The notes beneath the pieces are model-generated. The model worked only from the letters and a program-made list of their open reading frames with translations, ran no database searches and was not told the DNA's origin. DNA of 13,138 bases from Chlamydia trachomatis (lineage in GTDB: Bacteria; Chlamydiota; Chlamydiia; Chlamydiales; 2-12-FULL-49-11), in assembly GCA_945870925.1 (NCBI GenBank), contig CAMBTZ010000028.1, forward strand, positions 1 through 13,138, written 5' to 3'. Position 1 is the first letter of the stretch. Each line of letters starts with the position of its first letter. Made by a program: the position numbers and the translations under genes. Below, in pieces: positions 1 through 7,055 of this stretch.

Positions 1-546
1 AGCTGGACCCAGGTTGAAGCGGGTGCTGCTATAACGTGGAAGTATCCAAGTTGTATATTGGAAGGGGATGATTCAGTTGGTGAATTTTATTCAGTAGCTT
101 TGACAAACGGGAAGATGCAGGCTGATACCGGTACCAAGATGATACATAAAGGGAAAAGAACAAAGTCGACAATTATTTCAAAAGGGATATCTGCCGATGA
201 GTCACACAATAGCTATAGAGGGCTTGTATACATTGCCGGAAGTGCTGAAGGGTCGAGAAATTATACACAGTGTGATTCGATGCTTGTAGGAAACAAGTGC
301 TCAGCTAATACGTTCCCTTATATTGATGTCCATAATCCTGATAGCAGCATTGAGCACGAAGCTTCTACATCAAAAATGAATGAAGAGCAGCTTTTTTATC
401 TGCAAGCGCGTGGAATATCAAGAGAAGATGCAATCAACCTAATTGTGAATGGATTTTGTAAAGAGGTGATAAAAGAGCTCCCCTTGGAATTTGCAGTAGA
501 AGCGCAAAAATTATTAACCTTAAAACTAGAAGGGTCTGTCGGATAA
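1..546 (+). CDS. sufB: Fe-S cluster scaffold protein SufB, C-terminal part (5' end outside window)
   Basis: The reading frame is open from the first base and encodes the last 181 residues of SufB, the scaffold subunit of the SufBC2D complex that builds Fe-S clusters in the cytoplasm. Visible family motifs are the WTQVEAG and AITWKYPSC region at the start, the Gln-Cys-Asp-Ser-Met-Leu motif whose Cys (codon 271-273) corresponds to the Cys405 region of E. coli SufB, the following Asn-Thr-Phe-Pro-Tyr block, and the His-Glu pair of IEHEAS (355-360), matching the conserved His433-Glu434. The C-terminal LFYLQARGIS segment is shared with SufD, as expected for these paralogues. The stop TAA overlaps the sufC ATG by one base (TAATG), so translation is probably coupled. 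The family is usually about 470-490 aa, so roughly 60% lies upstream of the window. The missing N-terminus is a window edge, not a truncation. Confidence 0.96.
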   Translation, partial: SWTQVEAGAAITWKYPSCILEGDDSVGEFYSVALTNGKMQADTGTKMIHKGKRTKSTIISKGISADESHNSYRGLVYIAGSAEGSRNYTQCDSMLVGNKCSANTFPYIDVHNPDSSIEHEASTSKMNEEQLFYLQARGISREDAINLIVNGFCKEVIKELPLEFAVEAQKLLTLKLEGSVG

Positions 547-1280
547 TGTTAGAGATTAAAGAATTGACAGTTGCAGTAGAAGGCAAAACGATTTTGAAGA
601 AATTTTCCCTCCAAATATTGCCTGGTGAGATTCATGCAATTATGGGGCCAAATGGTGCCGGGAAATCGACGCTTGCAAAGGTTTTAGCTGGGCACCCTTT
701 TTATGAAGTATTAAGCGGAAGTATTAAGTTAAATGGAATTGAAATTCTTGAGCTCGATCCTGAAGAGCGGGCAAAACTCGGTCTTTTTATGAGTTTTCAG
801 TATCCTCTTGAAATTAAAGGTATATCCAACTTTGAATTTTTAAAACACGCCTATTCTGCAATTCATGGGGCAAAAATTAGTGATGATGAGTTGAGAGAAA
901 TTCTAAAGCCAATATTAGAGAAAATGAAAATCAAAGAACAGTTTTTAGAAAGAGATCTAAATGATGGGTTTTCAGGTGGAGAGAAAAAGCGGAATGAGAT
1001 TTTGCAGATGCTTGTTTTGAATTCAAAGTGCGCAATTCTTGATGAGACAGATTCCGGGCTTGATATCGATGCATTAAAAATTGTTGGTGAGGGAGTTAAT
1101 CATTTTATGAATAAAGATAAGATGATAGTTTTGATAACTCACTATCAAAGGCTTTTGAATTATATTCGCCCTCATTTTGTACATGTAATGGTTGATGGAA
1201 GAATTGTCGAATCGGGCGGACCCGAGCTTGCTTTGCAGCTTGAAGAAAGAGGGTATGAGGCATGTTCCAAGAGCGAATAG
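546..1280 (+). CDS. sufC: Fe-S assembly ATPase SufC
   Basis: SufC is the ABC-type ATPase of the SufBC2D scaffold; ATP binding drives the rearrangement of SufB-SufD during cluster assembly. It is cytoplasmic and is not a transporter. All nucleotide-binding motifs are present: Walker A GPNGAGKST at residues 34-42, a Q-loop in SFQYP, the signature FSGGEKKRNE, Walker B CAILDE followed by the D-loop SGLDID, and the H-loop His in ITHYQ. The FSGGEKKRNEI signature is the form typical of SufC. At 244 aa the length is normal. The start ATG overlaps the sufB stop by one base; a GAAGGG sequence about 11 nt upstream is a plausible ribosome binding site. The 3' end overlaps sufD by 19 nt. Neighbours on both sides are its complex partners, so the assignment is secure. 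Confidence 0.97.
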   Translation: MLEIKELTVAVEGKTILKKFSLQILPGEIHAIMGPNGAGKSTLAKVLAGHPFYEVLSGSIKLNGIEILELDPEERAKLGLFMSFQYPLEIKGISNFEFLKHAYSAIHGAKISDDELREILKPILEKMKIKEQFLERDLNDGFSGGEKKRNEILQMLVLNSKCAILDETDSGLDIDALKIVGEGVNHFMNKDKMIVLITHYQRLLNYIRPHFVHVMVDGRIVESGGPELALQLEERGYEACSKSE

Positions 1281-2368
1281 AGTCATTATATAAAGTGCTC
1301 ACTCCTAAAATTGCTTTCCCTGATCGCAATGTGGAAGCTTATCGAAAAATTCCATTACAATTAGTTGCTAAATACCCCTTCACTAATAAAGGGGGAGAGT
1401 ATTTAGATATTACTCAGATACCTAAACAGATTATTGCCCTTCCAATGAAAGAGGCAAAAAAAACCTACGCCCTCTTTATTGAAAATCGGACAAAGGAGAG
1501 GCTAAGATTTGAAAAGGATTACTTTGCAGCCCTTTCTGATTTAGTTAAAGATGATGGGTTTTTTATCTATATTCCGCCAGGAACTGTAGTAGAAGATCCA
1601 ATACCACTTCACTTTAGTTTCGAAGGTGAATTCTCTCATTATACACCGCATATTCAAGTTTTTGTAGGAAGAGGTGCAAGTGTTAAATTTGCGTTGAAGC
1701 CTTCATTTAAACAATTTGAATCGGGAATGATCAATGGTATTGTCGATATCTATTTAGATCGTAATGCTAATTGCCAATGGGTCGATGAAGCTATTTTACC
1801 TGAGTCTGCACTCTATATCAATTCTGTTCGTGCAACTCTTAAAAGGGGAAGTAAATTAGAGATTTGGTCTCTTTCCAAAGGTTCCCATTTTTTTAAACAA
1901 GATTTTCGTGCAGAGCTTTTAGAAGAGGAATCGGAAGTTGTTTTAAAAGGTGCCGTTTTACTTTCAAAGAAAAATGTATCCCATACCCAAATACTTATAG
2001 AACATAAAGCGCCGAATTGTCGATCAAGGCAACATTTTAAAGCGGTTATGAAAGATCAGAGTAGTTCTACATTTGAAGGAAAAATCTATGTCGAACCCGA
2101 AGCTCAAAAAACAGAAGCGTATCAATTAAATAACAATCTTTTGCTTGGGAAGCAGAGCACTGTCTTTAGCAAACCTAATTTAGAAATATTTGCCGATGAT
2201 GTAAAAGCTTCTCACGGGGCTACAGTTTCAAATTTATCAGAAGAAGAGTTGTTTTATTTTCGCGCTCGCGGTATCTCAAAAGAGTTAGCAAGTCTTTATC
2301 TCTCAAGCGGATTTTTAGACGAAATTATAAAGGATATTCCGGCGTGGCATTTGATCCAAAATTGGTAA
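1262..2368 (+). CDS. sufD: Fe-S cluster assembly protein SufD
   Basis: SufD is the SufB paralogue that pairs with it on two SufC subunits; the nascent cluster is thought to form at the SufB-SufD interface. The N-terminal third (to about residue 100) is variable. The middle is the beta-helix core. The C-terminal block carries FADDVKASHGATVS, with His318 at the position of the interface His360 of E. coli SufD, followed by EEELFYFRARGIS, the motif shared with SufB. At 368 aa it is somewhat shorter than E. coli SufD (423 aa), mostly in the N-terminal region. The ATG lies inside sufC with GAGG just upstream, consistent with translational coupling. The 3' end overlaps the sufS GTG start by 25 nt. 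A starting TTG or ATG further upstream would extend deeply into sufC and is unlikely. Confidence 0.94.
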   Translation: MFQERIESLYKVLTPKIAFPDRNVEAYRKIPLQLVAKYPFTNKGGEYLDITQIPKQIIALPMKEAKKTYALFIENRTKERLRFEKDYFAALSDLVKDDGFFIYIPPGTVVEDPIPLHFSFEGEFSHYTPHIQVFVGRGASVKFALKPSFKQFESGMINGIVDIYLDRNANCQWVDEAILPESALYINSVRATLKRGSKLEIWSLSKGSHFFKQDFRAELLEEESEVVLKGAVLLSKKNVSHTQILIEHKAPNCRSRQHFKAVMKDQSSSTFEGKIYVEPEAQKTEAYQLNNNLLLGKQSTVFSKPNLEIFADDVKASHGATVSNLSEEELFYFRARGISKELASLYLSSGFLDEIIKDIPAWHLIQNW

Positions 2369-3567
2369 GAAATAATTTTCCGATGTTGCAAAAAGAGATG
2401 TGCGGAAAACCGTTTGTCTATTTGGACACAGCTGCTACGGCTCAAAAGCCACAAGTAGTAATTGATTCAATGAGCAAATTTTATTCAGAAGGTTATGCTA
2501 CTGTTCACAGAGGTGTCTACGAGCATGCGATCATTGCAACGGAAAAATATTCTGAAGTCAGAAGCCAAGTACAAAAATTTATCAATGCTAAATTTGAAGA
2601 TGAGATTGTATTTACAAGAGGTACAACCGAATCAATCAATATAATAGCTATGTGCTATGCTAGAGAGTTTGTAAAAGGTGGCGATGAGATCTTAATTACA
2701 GAGATGGAGCATCACTCAAACATAGTCCCTTGGCAGCTTATATGCGATGAGCTCGGCGCTAATCTAGTCATAGCGCCAATGTCAGATAGCGGAGAATTGT
2801 TAATGGATGAGTTTGAAAAAAAACTCTCCCCCCGAACAAAAATTGTCTCAGTCTGTCATATCTCTAATCTCCTTGGCACAATCAACCCAATTAAAGAAAT
2901 AGCAAGACTGGCACATAATATAGGCGCAATAGTCGTAGTCGATGGCGCTCAAAGCGCGCCCCATCTCAAAATAGATGTTCAAGATTTAGGAGCTGATTTT
3001 TTTGCTTTTTCAGGGCATAAAGTTTATGGACCAACCGGAATCGGAATTCTTTATGGGAAGAAGGAGCTTTTAGAGAAAATGCGCCCCTATCATGGCGGCG
3101 GAGATATGATACAAGAAGTTACCTTTGCTAAAACAACTTACCAGCCGGCCCCTTTGAAATTTGAAGCCGGTACTCCGCCAATTGTTGAAGTTATAGGGCT
3201 TGGTGCAGCGCTTGACTATCTTGTTAGTCTTGATAGAAGTGCAATGCTTATTCATGAACATAAGCTTTTAGAAATCGCTACTGAAAAATTAAAGATCTTT
3301 CCGGAAATAACAATACTTGGAAATGCAAAAGAAAAATCAAGTCTTATCACATTTGCCGTAAACGGGATGCACTCACTAGATCTAGGTGTTCTTATCGGTC
3401 TAAAAGGAATTGCGATCAGAACAGGTGCCATGTGTGCAAATCCTGCCCTTCATCATTTTGGCCTTCAAACAGCAGCTAGAATCTCTTTTGGTCTTTATAA
3501 CACCGAAGAAGATATAAATCTTTTTCTTAAAGCTCTTGAAGAGACAAAAGCTCTTCTCTCAGTGTAA
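2344..3567 (+). CDS. sufS: Cysteine desulfurase SufS (GTG start)
   Basis: SufS is the PLP-dependent class V aminotransferase-fold enzyme that takes sulfur from L-cysteine as a persulfide, releasing alanine, and feeds the SufBCD scaffold. Key residues are visible and fall on the E. coli numbering when the GTG at 2344 is used: His123 in EMEHHSN, Asp200 and Gln203 in VVDGAQS, the Schiff-base Lys226 in SGHKVYGPTG, the persulfide Cys364 in RTGAMCANP, and Arg379 in AARISF. This agreement, the FDPKLVRNNFP N-terminus and an AAAGGA site 9 nt upstream (2329-2334) support GTG over the internal ATG at 2383. Length is 407 aa, standard for group II desulfurases. The gene overlaps sufD by 25 nt. No SufE or SufU acceptor is visible in the window, so the sulfur relay partner must be elsewhere. 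No convincing terminator follows the stop. Confidence 0.96.
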   Translation: MAFDPKLVRNNFPMLQKEMCGKPFVYLDTAATAQKPQVVIDSMSKFYSEGYATVHRGVYEHAIIATEKYSEVRSQVQKFINAKFEDEIVFTRGTTESINIIAMCYAREFVKGGDEILITEMEHHSNIVPWQLICDELGANLVIAPMSDSGELLMDEFEKKLSPRTKIVSVCHISNLLGTINPIKEIARLAHNIGAIVVVDGAQSAPHLKIDVQDLGADFFAFSGHKVYGPTGIGILYGKKELLEKMRPYHGGGDMIQEVTFAKTTYQPAPLKFEAGTPPIVEVIGLGAALDYLVSLDRSAMLIHEHKLLEIATEKLKIFPEITILGNAKEKSSLITFAVNGMHSLDLGVLIGLKGIAIRTGAMCANPALHHFGLQTAARISFGLYNTEEDINLFLKALEETKALLSV

Positions 3568-3578
3568 ATCACTATAAG

Positions 3579-4631
3579 TTAGAATATAAAGCTAAAGCCG
3601 GCTTTAAGAACGTTTACCTGAACAGTAGATGGGGGGGCGTTTTGATTGTTCGACATTGCTGTAAGGTAAGATTGGTTAATGTATTGTTTTACATGCCAAG
3701 CTAGGATAAATTCTAAGCACGATCCGCCTAGAAATTCAGCGCGCCATATTGCTTCAAGATCTAGGTGTGCTACAATATGTCCGCGAAGTTGATTTACGCT
3801 TTTTGTATTATAACCGTAGGACGGCACATCACCACTTACATAAAGATCAGACTGAGTAAGAGAGTGGTTTGAAAGGGGCGCTGATGCAAAAAATGTGCCA
3901 CGTAAAGCAAACGATTCCAAAATTCTCTTTGTCGATGAGAACCCAACAAGAGGCCCGGCACCAAATGTGACTTCTTGCATGCTAAAAGAGGTGGTATTAG
4001 CAGAAGCATCTTCATAAGATGCATTTAATTTATGATTTAGACAAAATCCATGTAAGCCTGTAAGCACCATTACAGAGATGAAATTATTAACTATTGATGA
4101 CCTGCTGTATGTAAATATAGCGTCTTGAAGTGAGGGCATGTTATAATTAGATGTGACAGAGGCTACAATTGATGTAGCTCCTGTTGAATTATTAAGTGCA
4201 AAAGAGGGTAGAATATTTGGGTTTGAAGTAGGGCTTGATGTAGTGTTTGAACTGCTATTGCTAGAAAGTAGGCTGTAATTAAATCCAAATGAGTTGGATC
4301 CAACTCCTGCTGTTGATCCACAAATATCAATTTGAAAGCCGTTTGTCCAGGAAGAAGGTGCGGTTATAATTTTTCCGGAGGGAACTTTTGATAATGATCT
4401 TACCGGAAGTACTCCTGATGTAGCAACTCTACGTTCCAGTTGACCGGCAGCACCTCCAAGATAGCTTACGCCGATTAAATATGCGGGATTGTCTAAAGTT
4501 TGACCATGAGGAAAAAGAATTCCCGGGATGGGTTCTGCTTGAATTTGAGGTTTTTTTGGTAATATCGAATAAGCGTTCAAAGTGGATGCGCCAAGTAATA
4601 TTGCTAGGATTGCTAATAGATGACGTTTCAT
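3579..4631 (-). CDS. Putative outer-membrane beta-barrel protein, diverged MOMP-like porin
   Basis: This is a secreted protein of 350 aa with a clear signal peptide (MKRHLLAILAILLG, cleavage probably after the Ala of TLNA). The C-terminus alternates hydrophobic residues and ends in Phe (KAGFSFIF), the usual recognition signal of outer-membrane barrels. The segment LAWHVKQYINQSYL followed by a disordered stretch and a final strand parallels AAWEEQVWFAHNNFIVL plus final strand in the porin gene just upstream, so I infer a diverged paralogue. It lacks that porin's tryptophan-rich N-terminal motif and has a Ser/Asn/Thr-rich low-complexity stretch around residues 120-140. An ATG seven codons upstream (4652) is possible, but AGGAG sits 7 nt before the chosen ATG and would then be inside the gene. 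The role is unknown: porin, adhesin or structural barrel. It converges on sufS with only 11 nt between the stop codons. Confidence 0.72.
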   Translation of the reverse strand: MKRHLLAILAILLGASTLNAYSILPKKPQIQAEPIPGILFPHGQTLDNPAYLIGVSYLGGAAGQLERRVATSGVLPVRSLSKVPSGKIITAPSSWTNGFQIDICGSTAGVGSNSFGFNYSLLSSNSSSNTTSSPTSNPNILPSFALNNSTGATSIVASVTSNYNMPSLQDAIFTYSRSSIVNNFISVMVLTGLHGFCLNHKLNASYEDASANTTSFSMQEVTFGAGPLVGFSSTKRILESFALRGTFFASAPLSNHSLTQSDLYVSGDVPSYGYNTKSVNQLRGHIVAHLDLEAIWRAEFLGGSCLEFILAWHVKQYINQSYLTAMSNNQNAPPSTVQVNVLKAGFSFIF

Positions 4632-4638
4632 ATAAGTG

Positions 4639-4643
4639 CTCCT
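4639..4643 (-). promoter_or_regulatory. Ribosome binding site fixing the start of the diverged barrel gene
   Basis: The minus strand reads AGGAG-cacttat-ATG, an ideal Shine-Dalgarno with a 7-nt spacer. It decides for the ATG at 4631 over the ATG at 4652, and the protein then begins directly with a typical signal peptide. Confidence 0.75.
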
Positions 4644-4670
4644 GTTATCCAAAAATAAATGTAATTCTAA

Positions 4671-4699
4671 TTTTTAATTCATTAACGCAAAAATGTAAA
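4671..4699 (-). promoter_or_regulatory. Candidate sigma-70-type promoter for the diverged barrel gene
   Basis: Minus strand TTTACA (4694-4699, 5 of 6 to the -35 consensus), a 17-nt AT-rich spacer and TAAAAA (4671-4676, 4 of 6 to the -10). It would start transcription about 30 nt before the ATG. The -35 box overlaps the U-tract of the preceding terminator, so the two elements are packed back to back. The match is modest and the DNA is AT-rich, so this is only a candidate. Confidence 0.35.
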
Positions 4700-4731
4700 G
4701 AAAAAACCGAATGGGGTTACCATCCGGTTTT
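4697..4731 (-). terminator. Intrinsic terminator after the MOMP-like porin gene
   Basis: On the minus strand, AAAACCGGATGG (4720-4731) and CCATTCGGTTTT (4703-4714) form a 12-bp stem with one G-U pair and a 5-nt loop (4715-4719), followed by TTTTTTCTTTA. It begins about 33 nt past the porin stop codon. The stem is better in the minus-strand RNA (G-U) than in the plus-strand RNA (A-C mismatch), which fits its use by the porin. It separates the porin transcript from the next barrel gene. Confidence 0.85.
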
Positions 4732-4764
4732 GAATTCTTATACACCATAAAAGTGAGATTGCAA

Positions 4765-5814
4765 TTAGAATGCAATCGCTGCTTTAACAGTTAAACCTTG
4801 CATAGTGTAAGCGCCGTTACCTGCGCCAGCTGTATTGCTACCAAGTACGATAAAGTTGTTATGTGCAAACCATACTTGTTCTTCCCAAGCAGCTTGTAAC
4901 ATAAACATCCATGATCCATCTGACCACCAAGTTTCCCAACGGATACCTAGAGCAGTTTCTAGCATAGTAGTAACTGTGTATGTAGAGTTGTGGAATGAAT
5001 AATGTGTTACTTCATCAGTTTCATTAAATGATGATTGCTTGCCATTAAATTTTGACCATGGAAGTGCAGTTCCTAAATCAAGAAATAAGCTCCACTGATT
5101 TGATGAATCACTCACAAATGTAAATGTTGTATTCAAACCACCGTAAGCTCCAACTCCCCACCATTTTTGTGTATTGTGGAGGTCATATTCATCAAGAGAT
5201 TCAAATTCTGTGTATTCAATGTGAAGTTTTTGGTTATCCCAAGCGCCAAGTAGTCCCATAAATGGACGAACAGCTAAGTAATGACCGGCAAAAAAACTTC
5301 TTCCCATTGTAAGATCAACTCTATTAAACCATACATTCCAGCTGCTCTCTGCTTCTGCAAGAGTTATAGAGGATGTTGTCGGGAAAAATGTGCTGATTGC
5401 TTGACCTGCTGTAAAATCAGCTTCGTGCTTGTCATTGCTGTTATTGTTAAACCAAGTATACTCTGCTTTAACATCCCAATTATCATGAGGAAGATAGACA
5501 CCTAAGTCTACTTTAAAACCAGAGTTGAGTTTCATTTTTGGATAGAATACTTTTCCATCTTCAGAGACTGATGATCCACCAGAGTAGTAGTTTGAAGCTG
5601 CAATTGCAAGGCCTGCTTCTCTTGCTGTCCATAATGTATAATCAGCTGAAACAAATACGTTAGGTCCAGATTCGCCGGGTGTTGGTGAAGGAGGAACCGC
5701 CATGCTTGTTGGAGGTGAGTTTGTTGAGGAATCAGTGTAATCAGCTACGACTTGAGTCATGCTGAAACAAAGTACTCCTACAATCGGTAAAAGTTTCTTA
5801 AGGTTAGTTTCCAT
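4765..5814 (-). CDS. MOMP-like major porin, Legionella Lpg1974-type outer-membrane protein family
   Basis: This is a 349-aa outer-membrane beta-barrel, probably a major porin for solute uptake. Residues 1-24 are a signal peptide (Lys-rich start, hydrophobic core, cleavage near VVA-DY). A Pro/Ser-rich linker runs to about 50. The barrel then starts with VFVSADYTLWTAREAGLAIA, the opening motif of Lpg1974-like porins. Further family-like blocks are GFKVDLGVYLPHDNWDV, YLAVRPFMGLLGAW, NTQKWWGVGAYGGL and the closing strand ending in Ala-Ile-Ala-Phe. It is rich in Trp and aromatic residues and the mature part has no cysteine, unlike the cysteine-bridged MOMP of Chlamydia. The only Cys is in the signal peptide. 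A long leader, a good promoter and a strong terminator point to an independently and probably strongly expressed gene. Similar porin families are multi-copy in Simkania and Waddlia, so this may be one of several. Confidence 0.82.
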   Translation of the reverse strand: METNLKKLLPIVGVLCFSMTQVVADYTDSSTNSPPTSMAVPPSPTPGESGPNVFVSADYTLWTAREAGLAIAASNYYSGGSSVSEDGKVFYPKMKLNSGFKVDLGVYLPHDNWDVKAEYTWFNNNSNDKHEADFTAGQAISTFFPTTSSITLAEAESSWNVWFNRVDLTMGRSFFAGHYLAVRPFMGLLGAWDNQKLHIEYTEFESLDEYDLHNTQKWWGVGAYGGLNTTFTFVSDSSNQWSLFLDLGTALPWSKFNGKQSSFNETDEVTHYSFHNSTYTVTTMLETALGIRWETWWSDGSWMFMLQAAWEEQVWFAHNNFIVLGSNTAGAGNGAYTMQGLTVKAAIAF

Positions 5815-5877
5815 TCCCTTTTTTCTCCCGTTGAAAGGTTTTATTTCTGTTTATTGTTTAATTTAAAAGTAAGTTCC

Positions 5878-5906
5878 AGATTAAAGATCCAAAAAAATAC
5901 TGTCAA
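5878..5906 (-). promoter_or_regulatory. Promoter of the MOMP-like porin gene
   Basis: Minus strand: perfect TTGACA (5901-5906), a 17-nt T-rich spacer and TAATCT (5878-5883, 3-4 of 6 to TATAAT). Transcription would begin near 5871 and give a leader of roughly 57 nt. The box lies between the sctT stop (5933) and the porin ATG (5814). No terminator is visible after sctT, so some porin mRNA could also come from read-through of the secretion operon. Confidence 0.55.
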
Positions 5907-5932
5907 TCTATTTGCTGAACTTTTTTTTATTT

Positions 5933-6778
5933 TTAAGATTGCGTCAGGCGAGGAAGTAATTGATTGAGGATTTTTTGGAGAGAATGGATCCAATCAATTG
6001 ACATGTTTGACATTTGTCTTAAGATGAAAAACCATCCGGACCATAGAAGAATTAAGCCAAGTAGAGATTTAAGAGACATTCCAAGAAATGAAATTTGAAC
6101 TTGAGGCGCAAGTCTATTAGCAATACCTAAAAACATTTCTGCCATTAGAATAGCTAGAAGGCAAGGAGCTGCAAGTTCAATTGAGAGATTAAATATGTCT
6201 CCTACAAAAGATAGTGCGGTCTTCCAAAATGGATTTCCTAATTGGAAAAAGAGGGGACTTATCAGTTGATCGACAGGAAAGAGTTGAAATGAAGTTGATA
6301 TCGCATCAAAAAAAAGAAGGGGGCCTTCCAGTGCATAAAAAAGAACGATGAGATAGTTATTGAACATGATGCCAATTGGAGATGATTGGGCTTGCATCGT
6401 TGGATCTTGTGCCATCAACATGGATGAGCCTCGAAGATAATCGATCAAAATACCAGACGATTGTACAATATAAAAAGGGGCTGTGGAAATAAGTCCAAGA
6501 ATAAATCCGATAAAGCACTCTTTAGCAGCAAAGGCTATGAATTCCATGTCGCTTATGTAAGACATTTTTGTATAAAATAAAACAGAAGGGAGAAAAACAA
6601 AAGTTAATGCTAATGCAAGAGCAGCTTTAGCAGCCATAGGAATGATTTTTCCACCTAAAAAGGGGGCAAGGTTAACTATAATTCCCATTCGCATGAAGGT
6701 TAACAGGATAATCCGCCATAAAGTGGCATAATTTAGATTTTGAATTTCAGAAATTAGAGTGAGATAGCCTGTGTCCAC
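5933..6778 (-). CDS. sctT: Type III secretion export apparatus protein SctT
   Basis: SctT (YscT/SpaR/FliR family; chlamydial CT564) is the inner-membrane export-gate subunit that, with SctR and SctS, forms the entry of the secretion channel. The 281-aa protein is strongly hydrophobic with about six membrane segments. It shows the C-terminal family block RLAPQVQISFLGMSLKSLLG, comparable to the NRxxPQ...PLK region of FliR. The start is GTG at 6778, 4 nt after the sctS stop; no better in-frame start occurs before the conserved LLTFMRMG region. Shine-Dalgarno complementarity is weak (GGAC), so translation is probably coupled to sctS. It is the last gene of the secretion cluster and no terminator is apparent before the porin promoter. 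Confidence 0.94.
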   Translation of the reverse strand: MDTGYLTLISEIQNLNYATLWRIILLTFMRMGIIVNLAPFLGGKIIPMAAKAALALALTFVFLPSVLFYTKMSYISDMEFIAFAAKECFIGFILGLISTAPFYIVQSSGILIDYLRGSSMLMAQDPTMQAQSSPIGIMFNNYLIVLFYALEGPLLFFDAISTSFQLFPVDQLISPLFFQLGNPFWKTALSFVGDIFNLSIELAAPCLLAILMAEMFLGIANRLAPQVQISFLGMSLKSLLGLILLWSGWFFILRQMSNMSIDWIHSLQKILNQLLPRLTQS

Positions 6779-6782
6779 ACGG

Positions 6783-7052
6783 TCACGAAGTCCATTTATA
6801 GAAATTTTTAAAAATTGTTTCTGTATATTGCATAATTTGAGTTGAAAGGAATCCCCCCATTAAAAGGAGTGTCATGATTACAGCAACAAGTTTGATTGTA
6901 AACGAGAGGGTTTGCTCCTGGATTTGAGTTGCTGCTTGAAAAATGGCGACAGTAAGCCCAAAAACCATGCTTATTAAAATAGGAGGTCCGGATAAAATTA
7001 GAATAAGAAAAAGAGCTTGATAGGAGAGTTGGAAAATTTGCGAATCGTACAT
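6783..7052 (-). CDS. sctS: Type III secretion export apparatus protein SctS
   Basis: SctS (YscS/FliQ family; CT563) is a small two-helix inner-membrane protein; several copies wrap the SctR-SctT cone of the export gate. It has 89 aa, the usual family length, with hydrophobic segments around residues 10-37 and 48-72 joined by the conserved AIFQAATQIQEQTLSFTIKL loop and helix. The ATG follows the sctR stop by 3 nt and the stop precedes sctT by 4 nt, so sctR-S-T are translated as a unit. Confidence 0.96.
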   Translation of the reverse strand: MYDSQIFQLSYQALFLILILSGPPILISMVFGLTVAIFQAATQIQEQTLSFTIKLVAVIMTLLLMGGFLSTQIMQYTETIFKNFYKWTS

Positions 7053-7055
7053 CTA

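Noticed and set aside
3538..3573. Terminator at the end of sufS
   Set aside because: A 6-bp GAAGAG/CTCTTC hairpin lies in the coding end and has no T-run; a second AGTG/CACT pairing is only 4 bp.
4481..4750. Plus-strand frame of 89 codons across the barrel signal peptide and its upstream gap
   Set aside because: It runs antisense through a well-supported gene and a terminator, has no ribosome binding site and no recognisable protein pattern.
5907..5932. Terminator after sctT
   Set aside because: The stretch is A-rich on the transcribed strand and forms no stem; no U-tract follows.
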